DNA of 64,000 nt, taken from assembly GCF_005843925.1 (NCBI RefSeq), contig NZ_VCBC01000017.1, positions 1 through 64,000 of the forward strand, in the 5' to 3' direction. Numbering within the stretch: position 1 is the stretch's first letter; each line of letters begins with the position of its first letter. The notes beneath the pieces are model-generated. The model was given only the letters and a program-made list of their open reading frames with translations. It was not told the DNA's origin and ran no database searches. Of the stretch, positions 48,504 through 57,586 are shown piece after piece. This DNA is from Thalassotalea litorea. GTDB taxonomy: Bacteria > Pseudomonadota > Gammaproteobacteria > Enterobacterales > Alteromonadaceae. The translations under genes were made by a program, and so were the position numbers.

Positions 48504-48538
48504 TATAATTATCCTTAAGGTAAGTGGTCTGACCTCAT
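48504..48538 (+). promoter_or_regulatory. fadE promoter with FadR-type operator
   Basis: TATAAT at 48504-48509 is a good -10 box. AAGTGGTCTGACCTCAT at 48522-48538 matches the FadR operator pattern (AACTGGTCNGACCTGTT) at about 14 of 17 positions and lies over the likely RNA start, 18 bases before the GTG. It would be bound by FadR and released by long-chain acyl-CoA. Confidence 0.65.
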
Positions 48539-48555
48539 ACAAGTAAGGAGCTATT

Positions 48556-51024
48556 GTGGAGTATTTCATTTGGTGGGCGGCATTTGCTGCTATCACTACC
48601 TACCTGGCTTATACCCGTGCATCGCTAGGGATGTTTACACTGGGTTACGCAGTTCTGTTATTATTAGGCAGTATTTTCGATATCACCGGCTTAGTTAGCT
48701 GGGTGATTTTTGCTGCAATCGCTATTCCTCTGAATGTTTCCAGCATTCGCAAACAACTTATCAGTGGTAAAATACTGAAAATATTCCGCAAGATTATGCC
48801 GGAAATGTCATCGACTGAACGTGAAGCGATCAACGCCGGTACGACCTGGTTTGAAGCAGATTTGTTTAAAGGTGATCCGGATTGGCAGAAAATGCACAAT
48901 TATCCGCAGCCTCGTTTGAGTGCGGAAGAGCAAGCCTTTCTTGACGGTCCTGTCGAAGAAGTTTGTCGCATGTGTGATGATTGGGAAACCACCCATGAAC
49001 TGACCGATTTAACGCCAGAAGTCTGGCAATATCTCAAAGATCATAAATTCTTCGCGATGATCATCAAAAAGCAATACGGTGGTCTTGAATTCAGTGCCTA
49101 TGCACAATCTCGCGTATTGCAAAAACTTTCCAGTGTATCCGCCGTACTTTCCAGTACTGTCGGAGTACCAAACTCTTTAGGCCCTGGTGAATTACTACAA
49201 CACTATGGCACCAAAGAGCAACAAGACTACTACCTACCACGTCTTGTTCACGGAGAAGAGATCCCATGTTTCGCCCTGACTTCTCCGGAAGCAGGTTCTG
49301 ATGCCGGTGCGATCCCAGATTACGGGATTGTTTGTAAAGGCGAGTTCGAAGGTAAAGAGGTGCTGGGCATGCGCCTCACCTGGAACAAGCGTTACATAAC
49401 ACTGGCACCAGTTGCGACCATCTTAGGTTTGGCATTTAAACTGCGCGATCCTGATGGCTTAATTGGTGATACCGAAGATTTAGGCATTACCTGTGCTTTG
49501 ATCCCAACCGATATCGAAGGTGTTGTTACCGGCCGTCGTCATTTCCCTTTAAACGTGACATTCCAGAATGGTCCAACCCAAGGTAAAGACGTATTTGTGC
49601 CATTAGATTTCATTATCGGTGGTCAGGACATGGCAGGCCAAGGCTGGCGCATGCTGGTTGAGTGTTTGTCTGTCGGACGAGCAATCACCTTACCTTCAAA
49701 TTCTGCTGGTGGTATAAAAACAGCAGCATTGGCGACCGGTGCGTATGCGCACATTCGTCGTCAATTTAAATTGCCTATTGGTAAAATGGAAGGGATTGAA
49801 GAAGCCATGGGCCGTATCGGGGGGAATGCTTACTTGATGGACGCTGTGACAACAATGTCCACCGGTGCAATCGATCTGGGCGAGAAGCCGTCGGTTATTT
49901 CGGCAATATGTAAATATCACTTAACCGAAAAAATGCGCGACAGCATCAACGACGCGATGGATATCCACGGTGGTAAAGGTGTCTGTTTAGGGCCCAATAA
50001 CTATCTTGGTCGTGGTTATCAAGGTGCTCCGATTGCGATCACCGTTGAAGGTGCGAACATCCTGACCCGTAACATGATTATTTATGGCCAGGGCGCAATC
50101 CGTTGTCATCCTTATGTATTGGCAGAAATGGAAGCTGCGGCAAACCCGGATTTCAACACGGCACTTGATGATTTTGATGCGGCATTGTTTGGTCATGTTG
50201 GATTTACGATTTCGAACATGGTCCGTTCGCTTTGGTTCTCATTGTCCGGAGCACGTTTGAAGAGTGCGCCCTACAACGATAAAACCAAACGTTATTATCA
50301 GCTACTAACGCGTTTTAGCTCAAATATGGCATTTTTGTCTGACTTTTCCATGGCAGCACTCGGTGGTGATTTGAAGCGCCGTGAGCGCATCTCAGCGCGC
50401 CTTGGCGACATATTAAGTTATATGTACTTAGCATCTGCAACGTTGAAGCGTTTTAACGATGAAGGTCGTCAGAAAGAAGATGAAGCGCTAATGATGTGGG
50501 CGGTGGAAGACAGTTTATTTAAAATCCAACAAGCGATTGATGAGTTAATCAGTAACTTCCCAAATCGTGTTGTTGCCGGACTATTCCGCGCAGTTGTATT
50601 ACCATTTGGCTGTCACTTAACCAAACCTTCAGACAAACTTGACCACAAAATTGCGAGAATTTTGCAAACGCCTGGTGCCGCCCGTGACCGTCTAGGTGCT
50701 GGCCAGTATCTGAACAAAGAAGATGGCAACATCTTAGGAAAACTTGAATTGACGTTAGATAACGTCATCAAAAGTGAAGCTATCCTGGCGAAAATTTCCA
50801 AACAAGCCGGTAAGCGCGTGCCACTGATTAACCTCGATAAGTTAGCAGATGAAGCGCTTGAGAACGGTTGGATTGATGAAACGGAAGCCCAGCAACTTCG
50901 TATTACCGAAGAAGGTCGTCTGCAAACCATCAATGTCGATGATTTTGACCCCATTGATTTGGTCGTTGACAAAGAGCGTCACCTAAAAATTAAAGAAAAG
51001 AACAAAGCAGTCAAAGCTGCATAA
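48556..51024 (+). CDS. fadE: Acyl-CoA dehydrogenase FadE
   Basis: FAD-linked dehydrogenase of 822 residues that makes the trans-2-enoyl-CoA in the first step of beta-oxidation. Two N-terminal membrane helices (about residues 5-25 and 33-60) are typical. The core has CFALTSPEAGSDAGAIPD, the central glycine helices, and GGKGVCLGPNNYLGRGYQG. It starts at GTG, with AAGGAG at a normal distance. The length matches E. coli FadE. A FadR-type operator stands just before it and a strong terminator after it. Confidence 0.94.
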   Translation: MEYFIWWAAFAAITTYLAYTRASLGMFTLGYAVLLLLGSIFDITGLVSWVIFAAIAIPLNVSSIRKQLISGKILKIFRKIMPEMSSTEREAINAGTTWFEADLFKGDPDWQKMHNYPQPRLSAEEQAFLDGPVEEVCRMCDDWETTHELTDLTPEVWQYLKDHKFFAMIIKKQYGGLEFSAYAQSRVLQKLSSVSAVLSSTVGVPNSLGPGELLQHYGTKEQQDYYLPRLVHGEEIPCFALTSPEAGSDAGAIPDYGIVCKGEFEGKEVLGMRLTWNKRYITLAPVATILGLAFKLRDPDGLIGDTEDLGITCALIPTDIEGVVTGRRHFPLNVTFQNGPTQGKDVFVPLDFIIGGQDMAGQGWRMLVECLSVGRAITLPSNSAGGIKTAALATGAYAHIRRQFKLPIGKMEGIEEAMGRIGGNAYLMDAVTTMSTGAIDLGEKPSVISAICKYHLTEKMRDSINDAMDIHGGKGVCLGPNNYLGRGYQGAPIAITVEGANILTRNMIIYGQGAIRCHPYVLAEMEAAANPDFNTALDDFDAALFGHVGFTISNMVRSLWFSLSGARLKSAPYNDKTKRYYQLLTRFSSNMAFLSDFSMAALGGDLKRRERISARLGDILSYMYLASATLKRFNDEGRQKEDEALMMWAVEDSLFKIQQAIDELISNFPNRVVAGLFRAVVLPFGCHLTKPSDKLDHKIARILQTPGAARDRLGAGQYLNKEDGNILGKLELTLDNVIKSEAILAKISKQAGKRVPLINLDKLADEALENGWIDETEAQQLRITEEGRLQTINVDDFDPIDLVVDKERHLKIKEKNKAVKAA

Positions 51025-51046
51025 TCTTTTACGCTGAGGCTAAATC

Positions 51047-51076
51047 AAAAAAAGGCGCATAATGCGCCTTTTTTTT
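51047..51076 (+). terminator. Rho-independent terminator after fadE
   Basis: GGCGCAT, A, ATGCGCC (51054-51068) with a run of A before and eight T after. It ends the fadE transcript. Confidence 0.94.
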
Positions 51077-51169
51077 CGTCGGTTCGAACTAAGTCTTTAA
51101 TACTTTATTAATGAAATTTAATTAGTTAGTATCGATTTCATAATTTATAAATACAAAATAAATATCATT

Positions 51170-51550
51170 ATGGTCAATCACATCATTAAAATTTCGCTAT
51201 TGATATTACTGTTAAGTGGCTGTACCAATATCCGATTTACAACCAACACGATAGATTGGTTAGAATCTGGCTTTGAAGCCCAGGAAGTAGAAACATACAG
51301 TTTCGCGGAAATAATGACCTACAATGCCACGTATCTAGGTTCGGTAAGCGAAGAATATTGCCATACAAAAAAGCTTAACCCCGCACCAACATTCACTCCT
51401 TTGGTTAAAGAGCTGAAAATTGAAACGCAAAAACTTGGGGGAAATGCAATCGTATTGAACCCTTGTGAAAAAATCAAAGACTACAGCAGTTGTTCGACGC
51501 TCTTACGCTGTAATGCCAGCGCTTACAGTATCGATTTTAACGGCGTTTAA
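51170..51550 (+). CDS. rcsF: RcsF-like lipoprotein
   Basis: Protein of 126 residues with a lipobox (LLSGCTN, Cys18). The rest matches the RcsF pattern: QEVETYSF, LGSVSEEYCHTK, LGGNAIVLNPCEK, SSCSTLLRCNASAYSI. The four cysteines that make the two disulphides in RcsF are present. RcsF senses outer-membrane stress in enteric bacteria and signals through IgaA. No RcsB, C or D gene is near. Its partner in this organism is unknown; the call is by pattern. Confidence 0.72.
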   Translation: MVNHIIKISLLILLLSGCTNIRFTTNTIDWLESGFEAQEVETYSFAEIMTYNATYLGSVSEEYCHTKKLNPAPTFTPLVKELKIETQKLGGNAIVLNPCEKIKDYSSCSTLLRCNASAYSIDFNGV

Positions 51551-51577
51551 CCGATAACATTGCAGTACAGGTGACTA

Positions 51578-51609
51578 AAAATAAAGACGCGAAACGGCGC
51601 CTTTATTTT
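51578..51609. terminator. Bidirectional terminator after the RcsF-like gene
   Basis: AAAATAAAG (51578-51586) with CGC pairs with GCG and CTTTATTTT (51601-51609) around a short loop. It serves both the RcsF-like gene and the convergent 51638 gene. Confidence 0.8.
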
Positions 51610-51637
51610 CTTGCAAGCAAGGATTAGCCCGCCGCAA

Positions 51638-52081
51638 TTATCCGCTCACCTGTGTTTCCGCAAATTCTTTGAATTGTTCCATATAGCGATTGGATTGTTT
51701 TTTAAACATGCCGGGCATTAACATCATCATCAATTTTACAAAACCACTGCATTTAAATTCATTCTTAACAACCCAGCGGGTTTGATTTTCTGATATTGGA
51801 ATAAATGTGTTATCCACCAGATTCCAGACATTATCCGTTTCATAAACACCGCTAAAATGTTCTGGCAATTGCTTCACGGTAATGGTTTCGGTCATCGCAA
51901 TCTCTTTACTCCCCATGCGGTATAGCAAACGTGATTCCGTGCCCTCTTCTCCAGGCACACCACTTAAGGTTTCAAAGCTGATGAGATCTGGCTGCCACTT
52001 TTTGAGGTTATGCGGATTATCAAAAAGCTCAATCACCCGTTCGACAGGTAGGGCGATATCTATTTCTAAGGTGTATTTCAT
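51638..52081 (-). CDS. SRPBCC-family protein
   Basis: Protein of 147 residues of the helix-grip (START/SRPBCC) fold. It begins MKYTLEIDIALPVERVIELFDNP, a typical opening strand and helix, and closes LMMMLMPGMFKKQSNRYMEQFKEFAE. Such proteins bind lipids or hydrophobic ligands in an internal cavity. Ligand unknown. It is transcribed alone and ends at the bidirectional terminator. Confidence 0.8.
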   Translation of the reverse strand: MKYTLEIDIALPVERVIELFDNPHNLKKWQPDLISFETLSGVPGEEGTESRLLYRMGSKEIAMTETITVKQLPEHFSGVYETDNVWNLVDNTFIPISENQTRWVVKNEFKCSGFVKLMMMLMPGMFKKQSNRYMEQFKEFAETQVSG

Positions 52082-52293
52082 TCCATTAAGCCTTAATCGG
52101 TATATGGATTAACTATAATGGAGGCTTGTTAAAGCGCAAGCTGTGAGGTTCAAAGTAGCGAGATAGGCAGACCACCGTTGTAATGCTTGTTGTAATGTTT
52201 GTCTTAATTTTTTGGAAATATAAATACCAGGTGCCAGCAGCTGATGCCTTCGTTAATATACTGACTCGGGCTGAATCCCCCACTTTCTTAAAT

Positions 52294-53127
52294 TCATTTA
52301 ACTTTTTCGGCAATGAGTTCGATCGGCGCCACGAGATTTTGAGAAATATTTTCAAGCATATTGTTCATTTTCAATGGTGCTTTATCGCCCATCAATAAAT
52401 GTAGGCCTAATGGTGGAGGGCCTCCCGCATTTGCAATCCGAGCCTGAAGTTCTGAAAAAAACTGTAAAGCAAACGCTCGTCGATTGGTTTCTTTAATAAC
52501 ATGAAATCCCGCTGATTGTAGCGCTGAACGGTATTCTGGTAACGATGCCACCGAACTACCACCCGGTTCACTTGCCCAGGGAACCGGAAATTTTAAGTCC
52601 CCCTTATTGACCCTCATAACATCATAGATACCTAACTTACCGCCGGGTTTTAATATCCGGAAAAGTTCAGCCGACAATGTTTTTTTATCTGCGATGTTCA
52701 TGCCCACATGCATTAAATAAACTCTGTCATAACTCTCATTTTCGTCACTCAATGCCAGTGCATTTTCAACCTTAAGCTGAACCTTGTTTGTTAGCCCTAC
52801 CCACGCACAAAGTGTGTTGCCGGTGTCAACGAACTCCTGAGTCAAATCGATACCTGTGACCTGACATCCGTATTGCTGAGCGACAAAACGACTGCTTCCT
52901 CCTAATCCACAACCAACATCAAGTACCTTATGAGTTGGGTCAATATTGAGCTGGCTCAGAAACGCCTGTGTCGCCATCCGACCGCCGATATGAAATTCAT
53001 CTACCGGGGCCAAATCATCGACCGAGACATCACTGACGGATTTTCCGAGTTTTTCGACACCAGACTGAATCGTTTCAATCAAGCTCCCATGCGTGTAGTG
53101 TTGAGTGACAATATTATGACTAGGCAT
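52294..53127 (-). CDS. SAM-dependent methyltransferase
   Basis: Methyltransferase of 277 residues. The SAM site is VLDVGCGLGGSSRFVA at about residue 70, with VTGIDLTQEF after it. LKPGGKLGIYDVMR is the later conserved block. The overall pattern is like the UbiE or glycine/sarcosine N-methyltransferase group; the substrate cannot be told. A strong ribosome site (AGGAGG, nine bases before the ATG) suggests good expression. It faces away from the neighbouring dcyD-like gene. Confidence 0.82.
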   Translation of the reverse strand: MPSHNIVTQHYTHGSLIETIQSGVEKLGKSVSDVSVDDLAPVDEFHIGGRMATQAFLSQLNIDPTHKVLDVGCGLGGSSRFVAQQYGCQVTGIDLTQEFVDTGNTLCAWVGLTNKVQLKVENALALSDENESYDRVYLMHVGMNIADKKTLSAELFRILKPGGKLGIYDVMRVNKGDLKFPVPWASEPGGSSVASLPEYRSALQSAGFHVIKETNRRAFALQFFSELQARIANAGGPPPLGLHLLMGDKAPLKMNNMLENISQNLVAPIELIAEKVK

Positions 53128-53260
53128 CTAAATTCCCTCCTGCGGATAGTTTAGATTAACCTGGATAAGCGGGCAAAAATAGCCGATTTAAACTGTCAAT
53201 CGAAAGGCGTTTTGCTTTAGTATAATGTTTCACTGATTGGTACAGAAATAAGGGCGTTCA

Positions 53261-54259
53261 ATGAACAAAATAGAACGAAAAAAAGTGACGTTAATGAATG
53301 GTGCCACACCATTTGAGCCATTAGCAAACCTGACTAACCGGCTAGGCAGCGCACAATTATTTATCAAGCGAGATGATTGTACCGGGCTTGCCACCGGCGG
53401 CAATAAAACCCGCAAGCTTGAATACCTCATTGCTGATGCCCTACAGCAAAAAGCGACAGTATTAGTCACCATTGGCGGCATTCAATCTAATCACGCTCGG
53501 CAAACCGCGGCTGCAGCCAATAAATACCAATTAAAATGTGCGCTGGTACTTGAAAAGGTCGCGGGAACTGGCGGTGAAGATTATCTGCAAAGTGGCAACC
53601 TATTGTTGGACAACATTCTCGGGGCTGACACGTTTATCGTCCCAGATAACGAGGACTGCCTGAACCATGCAATGTCTCTTGTTGAACAACTCAAAGCGCA
53701 AGGTGAAGTGCCCTATTTTATCGCAATGGGCGGCTCCGATCCTGTGGGTGCATGCGGTTATGTAGAATGTGCATTTGAGCTTATCGAACAATGCCAACAA
53801 CAACAGCTGTCTCTTGATGCACTTTTTCTGGCAACCGGCAGTGCCGGAACACAAGCCGGATTAATCGCCGGCATGGAGCTTTTAGATGCTGATACGCGGG
53901 TTATTGGCGTATGCGTGAGTAAGCCTGAGGCTGCGCAACGAGAATTAATCATCAATTTGTTGGAACCCATGAGCGAAGCTTTAGGTTTTAATTTACAATC
54001 CGCGATAAAACGCATTGAAATTAAAGATCAGTATTATGGTAAGGGTTACGGGATCCCGACGGATTCAATGGTTGAAGCGGTAAAAACTCTGGCGAGGCAG
54101 GAGGCAATTTTGCTCGACCCGGTTTATACAGGAAAAGCCATGGCCGGTATGTTGGATATGCTGAAAAAGGGCGAATTTAACGCTGACCAAAACGTCACAT
54201 TTTTACATACTGGCGGCAGTGTTGGCTTATTTGCTTATAAAGATTTGTTTAAGGAATAA
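53261..54259 (+). CDS. D-cysteine desulfhydrase / ACC deaminase family protein
   Basis: PLP enzyme of 332 residues. The cofactor Lys is in TGGNKTRKLEYLIADAL (about residue 51), and the phosphate cup is TGSAGTQAGLIAG. It belongs to the family that includes D-cysteine desulfhydrase (DcyD), ACC deaminase and L-cysteate sulfo-lyase (CuyA); the sequence does not choose among them. The length fits DcyD. It would release sulfide or sulfite and ammonia from a sulfur amino acid. Confidence 0.82.
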   Translation: MNKIERKKVTLMNGATPFEPLANLTNRLGSAQLFIKRDDCTGLATGGNKTRKLEYLIADALQQKATVLVTIGGIQSNHARQTAAAANKYQLKCALVLEKVAGTGGEDYLQSGNLLLDNILGADTFIVPDNEDCLNHAMSLVEQLKAQGEVPYFIAMGGSDPVGACGYVECAFELIEQCQQQQLSLDALFLATGSAGTQAGLIAGMELLDADTRVIGVCVSKPEAAQRELIINLLEPMSEALGFNLQSAIKRIEIKDQYYGKGYGIPTDSMVEAVKTLARQEAILLDPVYTGKAMAGMLDMLKKGEFNADQNVTFLHTGGSVGLFAYKDLFKE

Positions 54260-54342
54260 TTGCAAATTATTGGCGGACGAAAAGTCATTCCTTGAAACTG
54301 CGCAAGAATCGACTCAAGACATTTAGATGATAACCACCAAAA

Positions 54343-54789
54343 TTATTGGCGCGCCAAAGATTCAAACAGCCGTTCCCGTTGAGGTTTTGAAAAGGTGTAG
54401 TAGCTGAATTCGATAGGTTTATTGCCGCTTTGTTTAATTCTAATCATACGTGGGGATCTGTTTAGTACCTCGAAGCCTGAATACTCCCTCCAGGAAATCG
54501 ACCTTTTACTTCCATATCGAATAAAGTGAACTCCATCTTCGTCCAGCTCTATCCCATATTCGATAATGGCGTTACGTCCAGAGTTGAAGGCAATCAACCA
54601 AAGCCCTACTAGCACAGATAATACAACCGCTGTTGCTATCCCAAGCCATATCGTTCTTACATTTAATTCAAGTAAAGTATCACCAATTACTAGAGCTATC
54701 ACAGCCCCCATTATTACCCACCACTGTTGAATCACGGTTAGATAGAATCGATTAAATATATTCTGTTTTCGGCTTTGCACTAATTTCAT
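54343..54789 (-). CDS. YcxB-like membrane protein
   Basis: Protein of 148 residues with two membrane helices (near residues 22-38 and 43-62) and then a PH-like domain (IELDEDGVHFIRYGSKRSISWREYSGFEVLNR). This is the pattern of YcxB-like proteins. Function unknown. It is convergent with the dcyD-like gene and stands alone. Confidence 0.65.
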   Translation of the reverse strand: MKLVQSRKQNIFNRFYLTVIQQWWVIMGAVIALVIGDTLLELNVRTIWLGIATAVVLSVLVGLWLIAFNSGRNAIIEYGIELDEDGVHFIRYGSKRSISWREYSGFEVLNRSPRMIRIKQSGNKPIEFSYYTFSKPQRERLFESLARQ

Positions 54790-54874
54790 GTTGCCATACT
54801 TCCCTGTATTGTTATCGCCTGTCGGTTCACATATAGGTTGAATTAATGTGGATTATTTAACTATTGCTCAGAAC

Positions 54875-55219
54875 TTATAGCTGCCAAAGTCCATGTTCGA
54901 TACCACCAAGGAGATAAATGGCAAAGGAGCCTCTCTCCGGAATTTCCATCGGCGACACAGCGATTTCGGCGCCTTGTTCAGTCACACGCTTAACTGCTTC
55001 TTCAATATCATCTACCAGCCAGTATGGACGCACAACCGGGGTTTCGGTTTCTCTTAACGGCCCTCTTACACCAACAAAAGAACCATCAGCCAGAGCACAG
55101 GTTTTTGCGCCACCAAGAAGTGCATCGGATGCGCTAAATTTAACATTGTGAACCGCTGCATAAGCAGCACATATTCCCTCAACGTCAAGTGTTACAATTT
55201 CCAGATAATGGATTTTCAT
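54875..55219 (-). CDS. VOC-family protein (glyoxalase-like)
   Basis: Protein of 114 residues of the vicinal-oxygen-chelate fold, about one module. It begins MKIHYLEIVTLDVEGICAAY; ETPVVRPYWLVDDIEEAVKRV and SPMEIPERGSFAIYLLGGIEHG follow. The start at 55219 has GGGA upstream. The frame is open to 55318 but the extra part overlaps the neighbour. No close enzyme is recognised. It follows the DUF2809 gene. Confidence 0.78.
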   Translation of the reverse strand: MKIHYLEIVTLDVEGICAAYAAVHNVKFSASDALLGGAKTCALADGSFVGVRGPLRETETPVVRPYWLVDDIEEAVKRVTEQGAEIAVSPMEIPERGSFAIYLLGGIEHGLWQL

Positions 55220-55278
55220 AGGTTTCCCGCAACCATAAATATTGCGATTCAGTATGGCTTCGTTTGCTAATTTAAAAG

Positions 55279-55680
55279 TTAAAGTTTGCCTGGAACCTTG
55301 ATTCGATTTCTCAACCAATGATTAAGAAAAGCGCCCAACGCTATACCAAGAGTATACGCAATTAAGTCACTCCACTTAAAACCAAAACCCAGCACAAGTG
55401 CGCCAAGGCTGGTATGCCTTAATTCGTTTATCCAAGGTGCTTGATAGATCTGAGAGATTTCAATTAGAAATGCGAATGTAAGCGCGGCTAAAAACAAGGT
55501 TGTATTTCTCGCACTGGGCAACGCAATACAGGCTAACCAAAACACCATCAGCCCCCACAGAAAATCTCCCAAATATAGATTCACCCAATCAGGAAAACTT
55601 ACAATACTCGATCTCGATAGAAGACCAAGTCCCACCGTGGATAATGTAAGTAGTCCATAGATTAACAACCTCCTGTTCAT
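55279..55680 (-). CDS. DUF2809 membrane protein
   Basis: Protein of 133 residues with about four membrane helices and the family stretch LTFAFLIEISQIYQAPWINELR at about residue 70-90. It fits DUF2809, related to VanZ-like proteins. Function unknown. It lies upstream of the VOC gene in the same direction, 59 bases apart. Confidence 0.8.
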   Translation of the reverse strand: MNRRLLIYGLLTLSTVGLGLLSRSSIVSFPDWVNLYLGDFLWGLMVFWLACIALPSARNTTLFLAALTFAFLIEISQIYQAPWINELRHTSLGALVLGFGFKWSDLIAYTLGIALGAFLNHWLRNRIKVPGKL

Positions 55681-55841
55681 TTTTGATTCCTTTTTAAGAA
55701 ATTAACATGTACATGTTGAACAGCAATTCGATTACAGGGTTTTGCACTTTACACGAAACAATACGGTTATTTTGTATATCAGGCAAACAATATTGGACGC
55801 AAATTAAACCAGAAATACGGATTTCTGAAACTCTTACTTAT

Positions 55842-56117
55842 TTAACTTTGTATTCTGCGCTTCATTTTATCTCTAATGCTCATTTTCGACTTTAGTTTTA
55901 GTGGCAAGAAATACACAAATAAAGCAATAGATAACAGCCCTGATACGATGCCTACATAAGCGAGCAATTGGTTGAAACTGGCTAGCGCGTAAAGCAAAAC
56001 CAAAAGCACCATTAAATAGAGTACGATTTCAACGAGAGCAAATAAGCCTTTGTTTAAAGCAAAAGTAGCACCACAACATTTACAGCGGTAGTCCCCCCAA
56101 TAAATAGGTGACACCAA
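55842..56117 (-). CDS. Small hypothetical membrane protein
   Basis: Short protein of about 91 residues with two membrane helices and a cysteine cluster (YRCKCCGATFALNKG) near the N-terminus, which could bind zinc. The start is not clear: the frame opens at a TTG and a GTG follows directly. No known family. It lies alone upstream of the tandem repeats. Confidence 0.5.
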   Translation of the reverse strand: MVSPIYWGDYRCKCCGATFALNKGLFALVEIVLYLMVLLVLLYALASFNQLLAYVGIVSGLLSIALFVYFLPLKLKSKMSIRDKMKRRIQS

Positions 56118-56293
56118 ACATCAGGCTCTTTTTTGCTAATGGATTTATGCCATTCTCATGACATTTCATAATCGTTAAACAAGAAAATCAAAATTAATTC
56201 ATTAAATTACTAATTCAAAGCCTAAAATACAATCAATAACGCATCCAGTAACACTCCAGGAAAATACAGAATTCAAGATCTGACCCCATTATT

Positions 56294-56646
56294 ATCATGG
56301 AGGTAATATCTCGACAAGATACATGGACGTATTGAATGTCGAGATATCATGGAAGGCAATATCTCGACAAAGCTCATCATCTCTGGCAAACCCTCCCTTG
56401 CTACCATCCATGGTACGGGAGGAAAGATACATGGACGTATTGAATGTCGAGATATCATGGATGGTAATATCTCGACTAAGCTCATCATCCATGTGCAAAC
56501 CCTCCCTTGCTACCATCCATGGTACGGGAGGAAAGATACATGGACGTATTGAATGTCGAGATATCATGGATGGTAATATCTCGACTAAGCTCATCATCCA
56601 TGTGCAAACCCTCCCTTGCTACCATCCATGGTACGGGAGGATAAGC
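56294..56646. repeat. Tandem array of three 109 bp repeats
   Basis: Units start at 56318, 56426 and 56535 and differ in a few bases; a partial unit lies at 56294-56317. Each has a 10 bp inverted pair (GTCGAGATAT with its complement, 56446-56476 in unit 2) and a second hairpin (CCTCCC with GGGAGG, and TACC with GGTA). Reading frames exist on both strands but repeat with the array and have no start region. The array is next to the sucD terminator. Confidence 0.92.
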
Positions 56647-56658
56647 ACATCCATGTGC

Positions 56659-56694
56659 AAAAAAAACGCCCCGATACCGAAGTAACGAGGCGTT
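56659..56694 (-). terminator. Rho-independent terminator after sucD
   Basis: Read on the minus strand, AACGCCTCG (56686-56694) pairs with CGGGGCGTT (56665-56673), one base apart from perfect, and a run of eight T follows (AAAAAAAA at about 56659-56666 on plus). It stops the suc operon just before the tandem repeat array. A further hairpin, GCACAT with ATGTGC, is at 56645-56658. Confidence 0.88.
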
Positions 56695-56713
56695 TTATCA
56701 AACTAGTGGTAAA

Positions 56714-57586
56714 TTACCAACCAGTTTTCTCAGTCAATGCTTTACCGATGTCAGCAAGTGAACGAACGGTTTTAACACCTGCAGCTTCAAGAGCCGCGAA
56801 TTTCTCGTCAGCAGTACCTTTACCACCAGCAATGATCGCACCGGCATGACCCATACGCTTACCTGGAGGAGCAGTAACACCTGCGATGTAAGAAACCACT
56901 GGCTTAGATACATTAGCTTTAATGTATTCAGCAGCTTCTTCTTCTGCAGTACCACCGATCTCACCGATCATCACGATCGCTTCAGTTTGCGGATCGTTTT
57001 CGAACATTTCAAGAACGTCAATGAAGTTCGTACCTGGGATAGGATCACCACCAATACCAACACACGTAGACTGACCGAAACCGGCATCTGTCGTTTGCTT
57101 AACGGCTTCATAAGTCAATGTACCTGAACGAGATACAATACCTACTTTACCTGGCTTGTGGATGTGACCTGGCATGATACCAATTTTGGTTTCGCCCGGA
57201 GTGATAACACCTGGGCAGTTTGGACCAATCATGCGAACGCCAGTTTCTTCAAGCTTCACTTTAACGTCAAGCATGTCTAGCGTAGGAATACCTTCAGTGA
57301 TAGTAACGATTAGCTCGATACCAGCATCGATAGCTTCTAAGATTGCGTCTTTACAGAAAGGCGCAGGAACGTAGATAACTGTCGCTGTAGCACCAGTTGC
57401 TTCTACCGCTTCACGAACCGTGTTAAATACCGGTAAACCTAAGTGCGTTTGACCGCCTTTACCAGGAGATACACCACCAACCATTTGCGTACCGTAATCG
57501 ATCGCTTGCTCAGAGTGGAAAGTACCTTGACCACCAGTGAAACCTTGACAGATCACCTTGGTATCTTTGTTAATTAATACAGACAT
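56714..57586 (-). CDS. sucD: Succinyl-CoA synthetase alpha subunit
   Basis: Subunit of 290 residues of the enzyme that makes ATP or GTP from succinyl-CoA. The CoA-binding N-terminus has VICQGFTGGQGTFHSEQAI and TVIYVPAPFCKDAI. The phosphorylated His lies in KRMGHAGAIIAGG at about residue 248. Length is typical. Its ATG overlaps the sucC stop by one base. Confidence 0.97.
   Translation of the reverse strand: MSVLINKDTKVICQGFTGGQGTFHSEQAIDYGTQMVGGVSPGKGGQTHLGLPVFNTVREAVEATGATATVIYVPAPFCKDAILEAIDAGIELIVTITEGIPTLDMLDVKVKLEETGVRMIGPNCPGVITPGETKIGIMPGHIHKPGKVGIVSRSGTLTYEAVKQTTDAGFGQSTCVGIGGDPIPGTNFIDVLEMFENDPQTEAIVMIGEIGGTAEEEAAEYIKANVSKPVVSYIAGVTAPPGKRMGHAGAIIAGGKGTADEKFAALEAAGVKTVRSLADIGKALTEKTGW

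Noticed and set aside
56273..56685. Overlapping frames on both strands inside the tandem repeats
   Set aside because: The same peptides repeat with the DNA units, on both strands and with no ribosome site; they are a by-product of the repeats.
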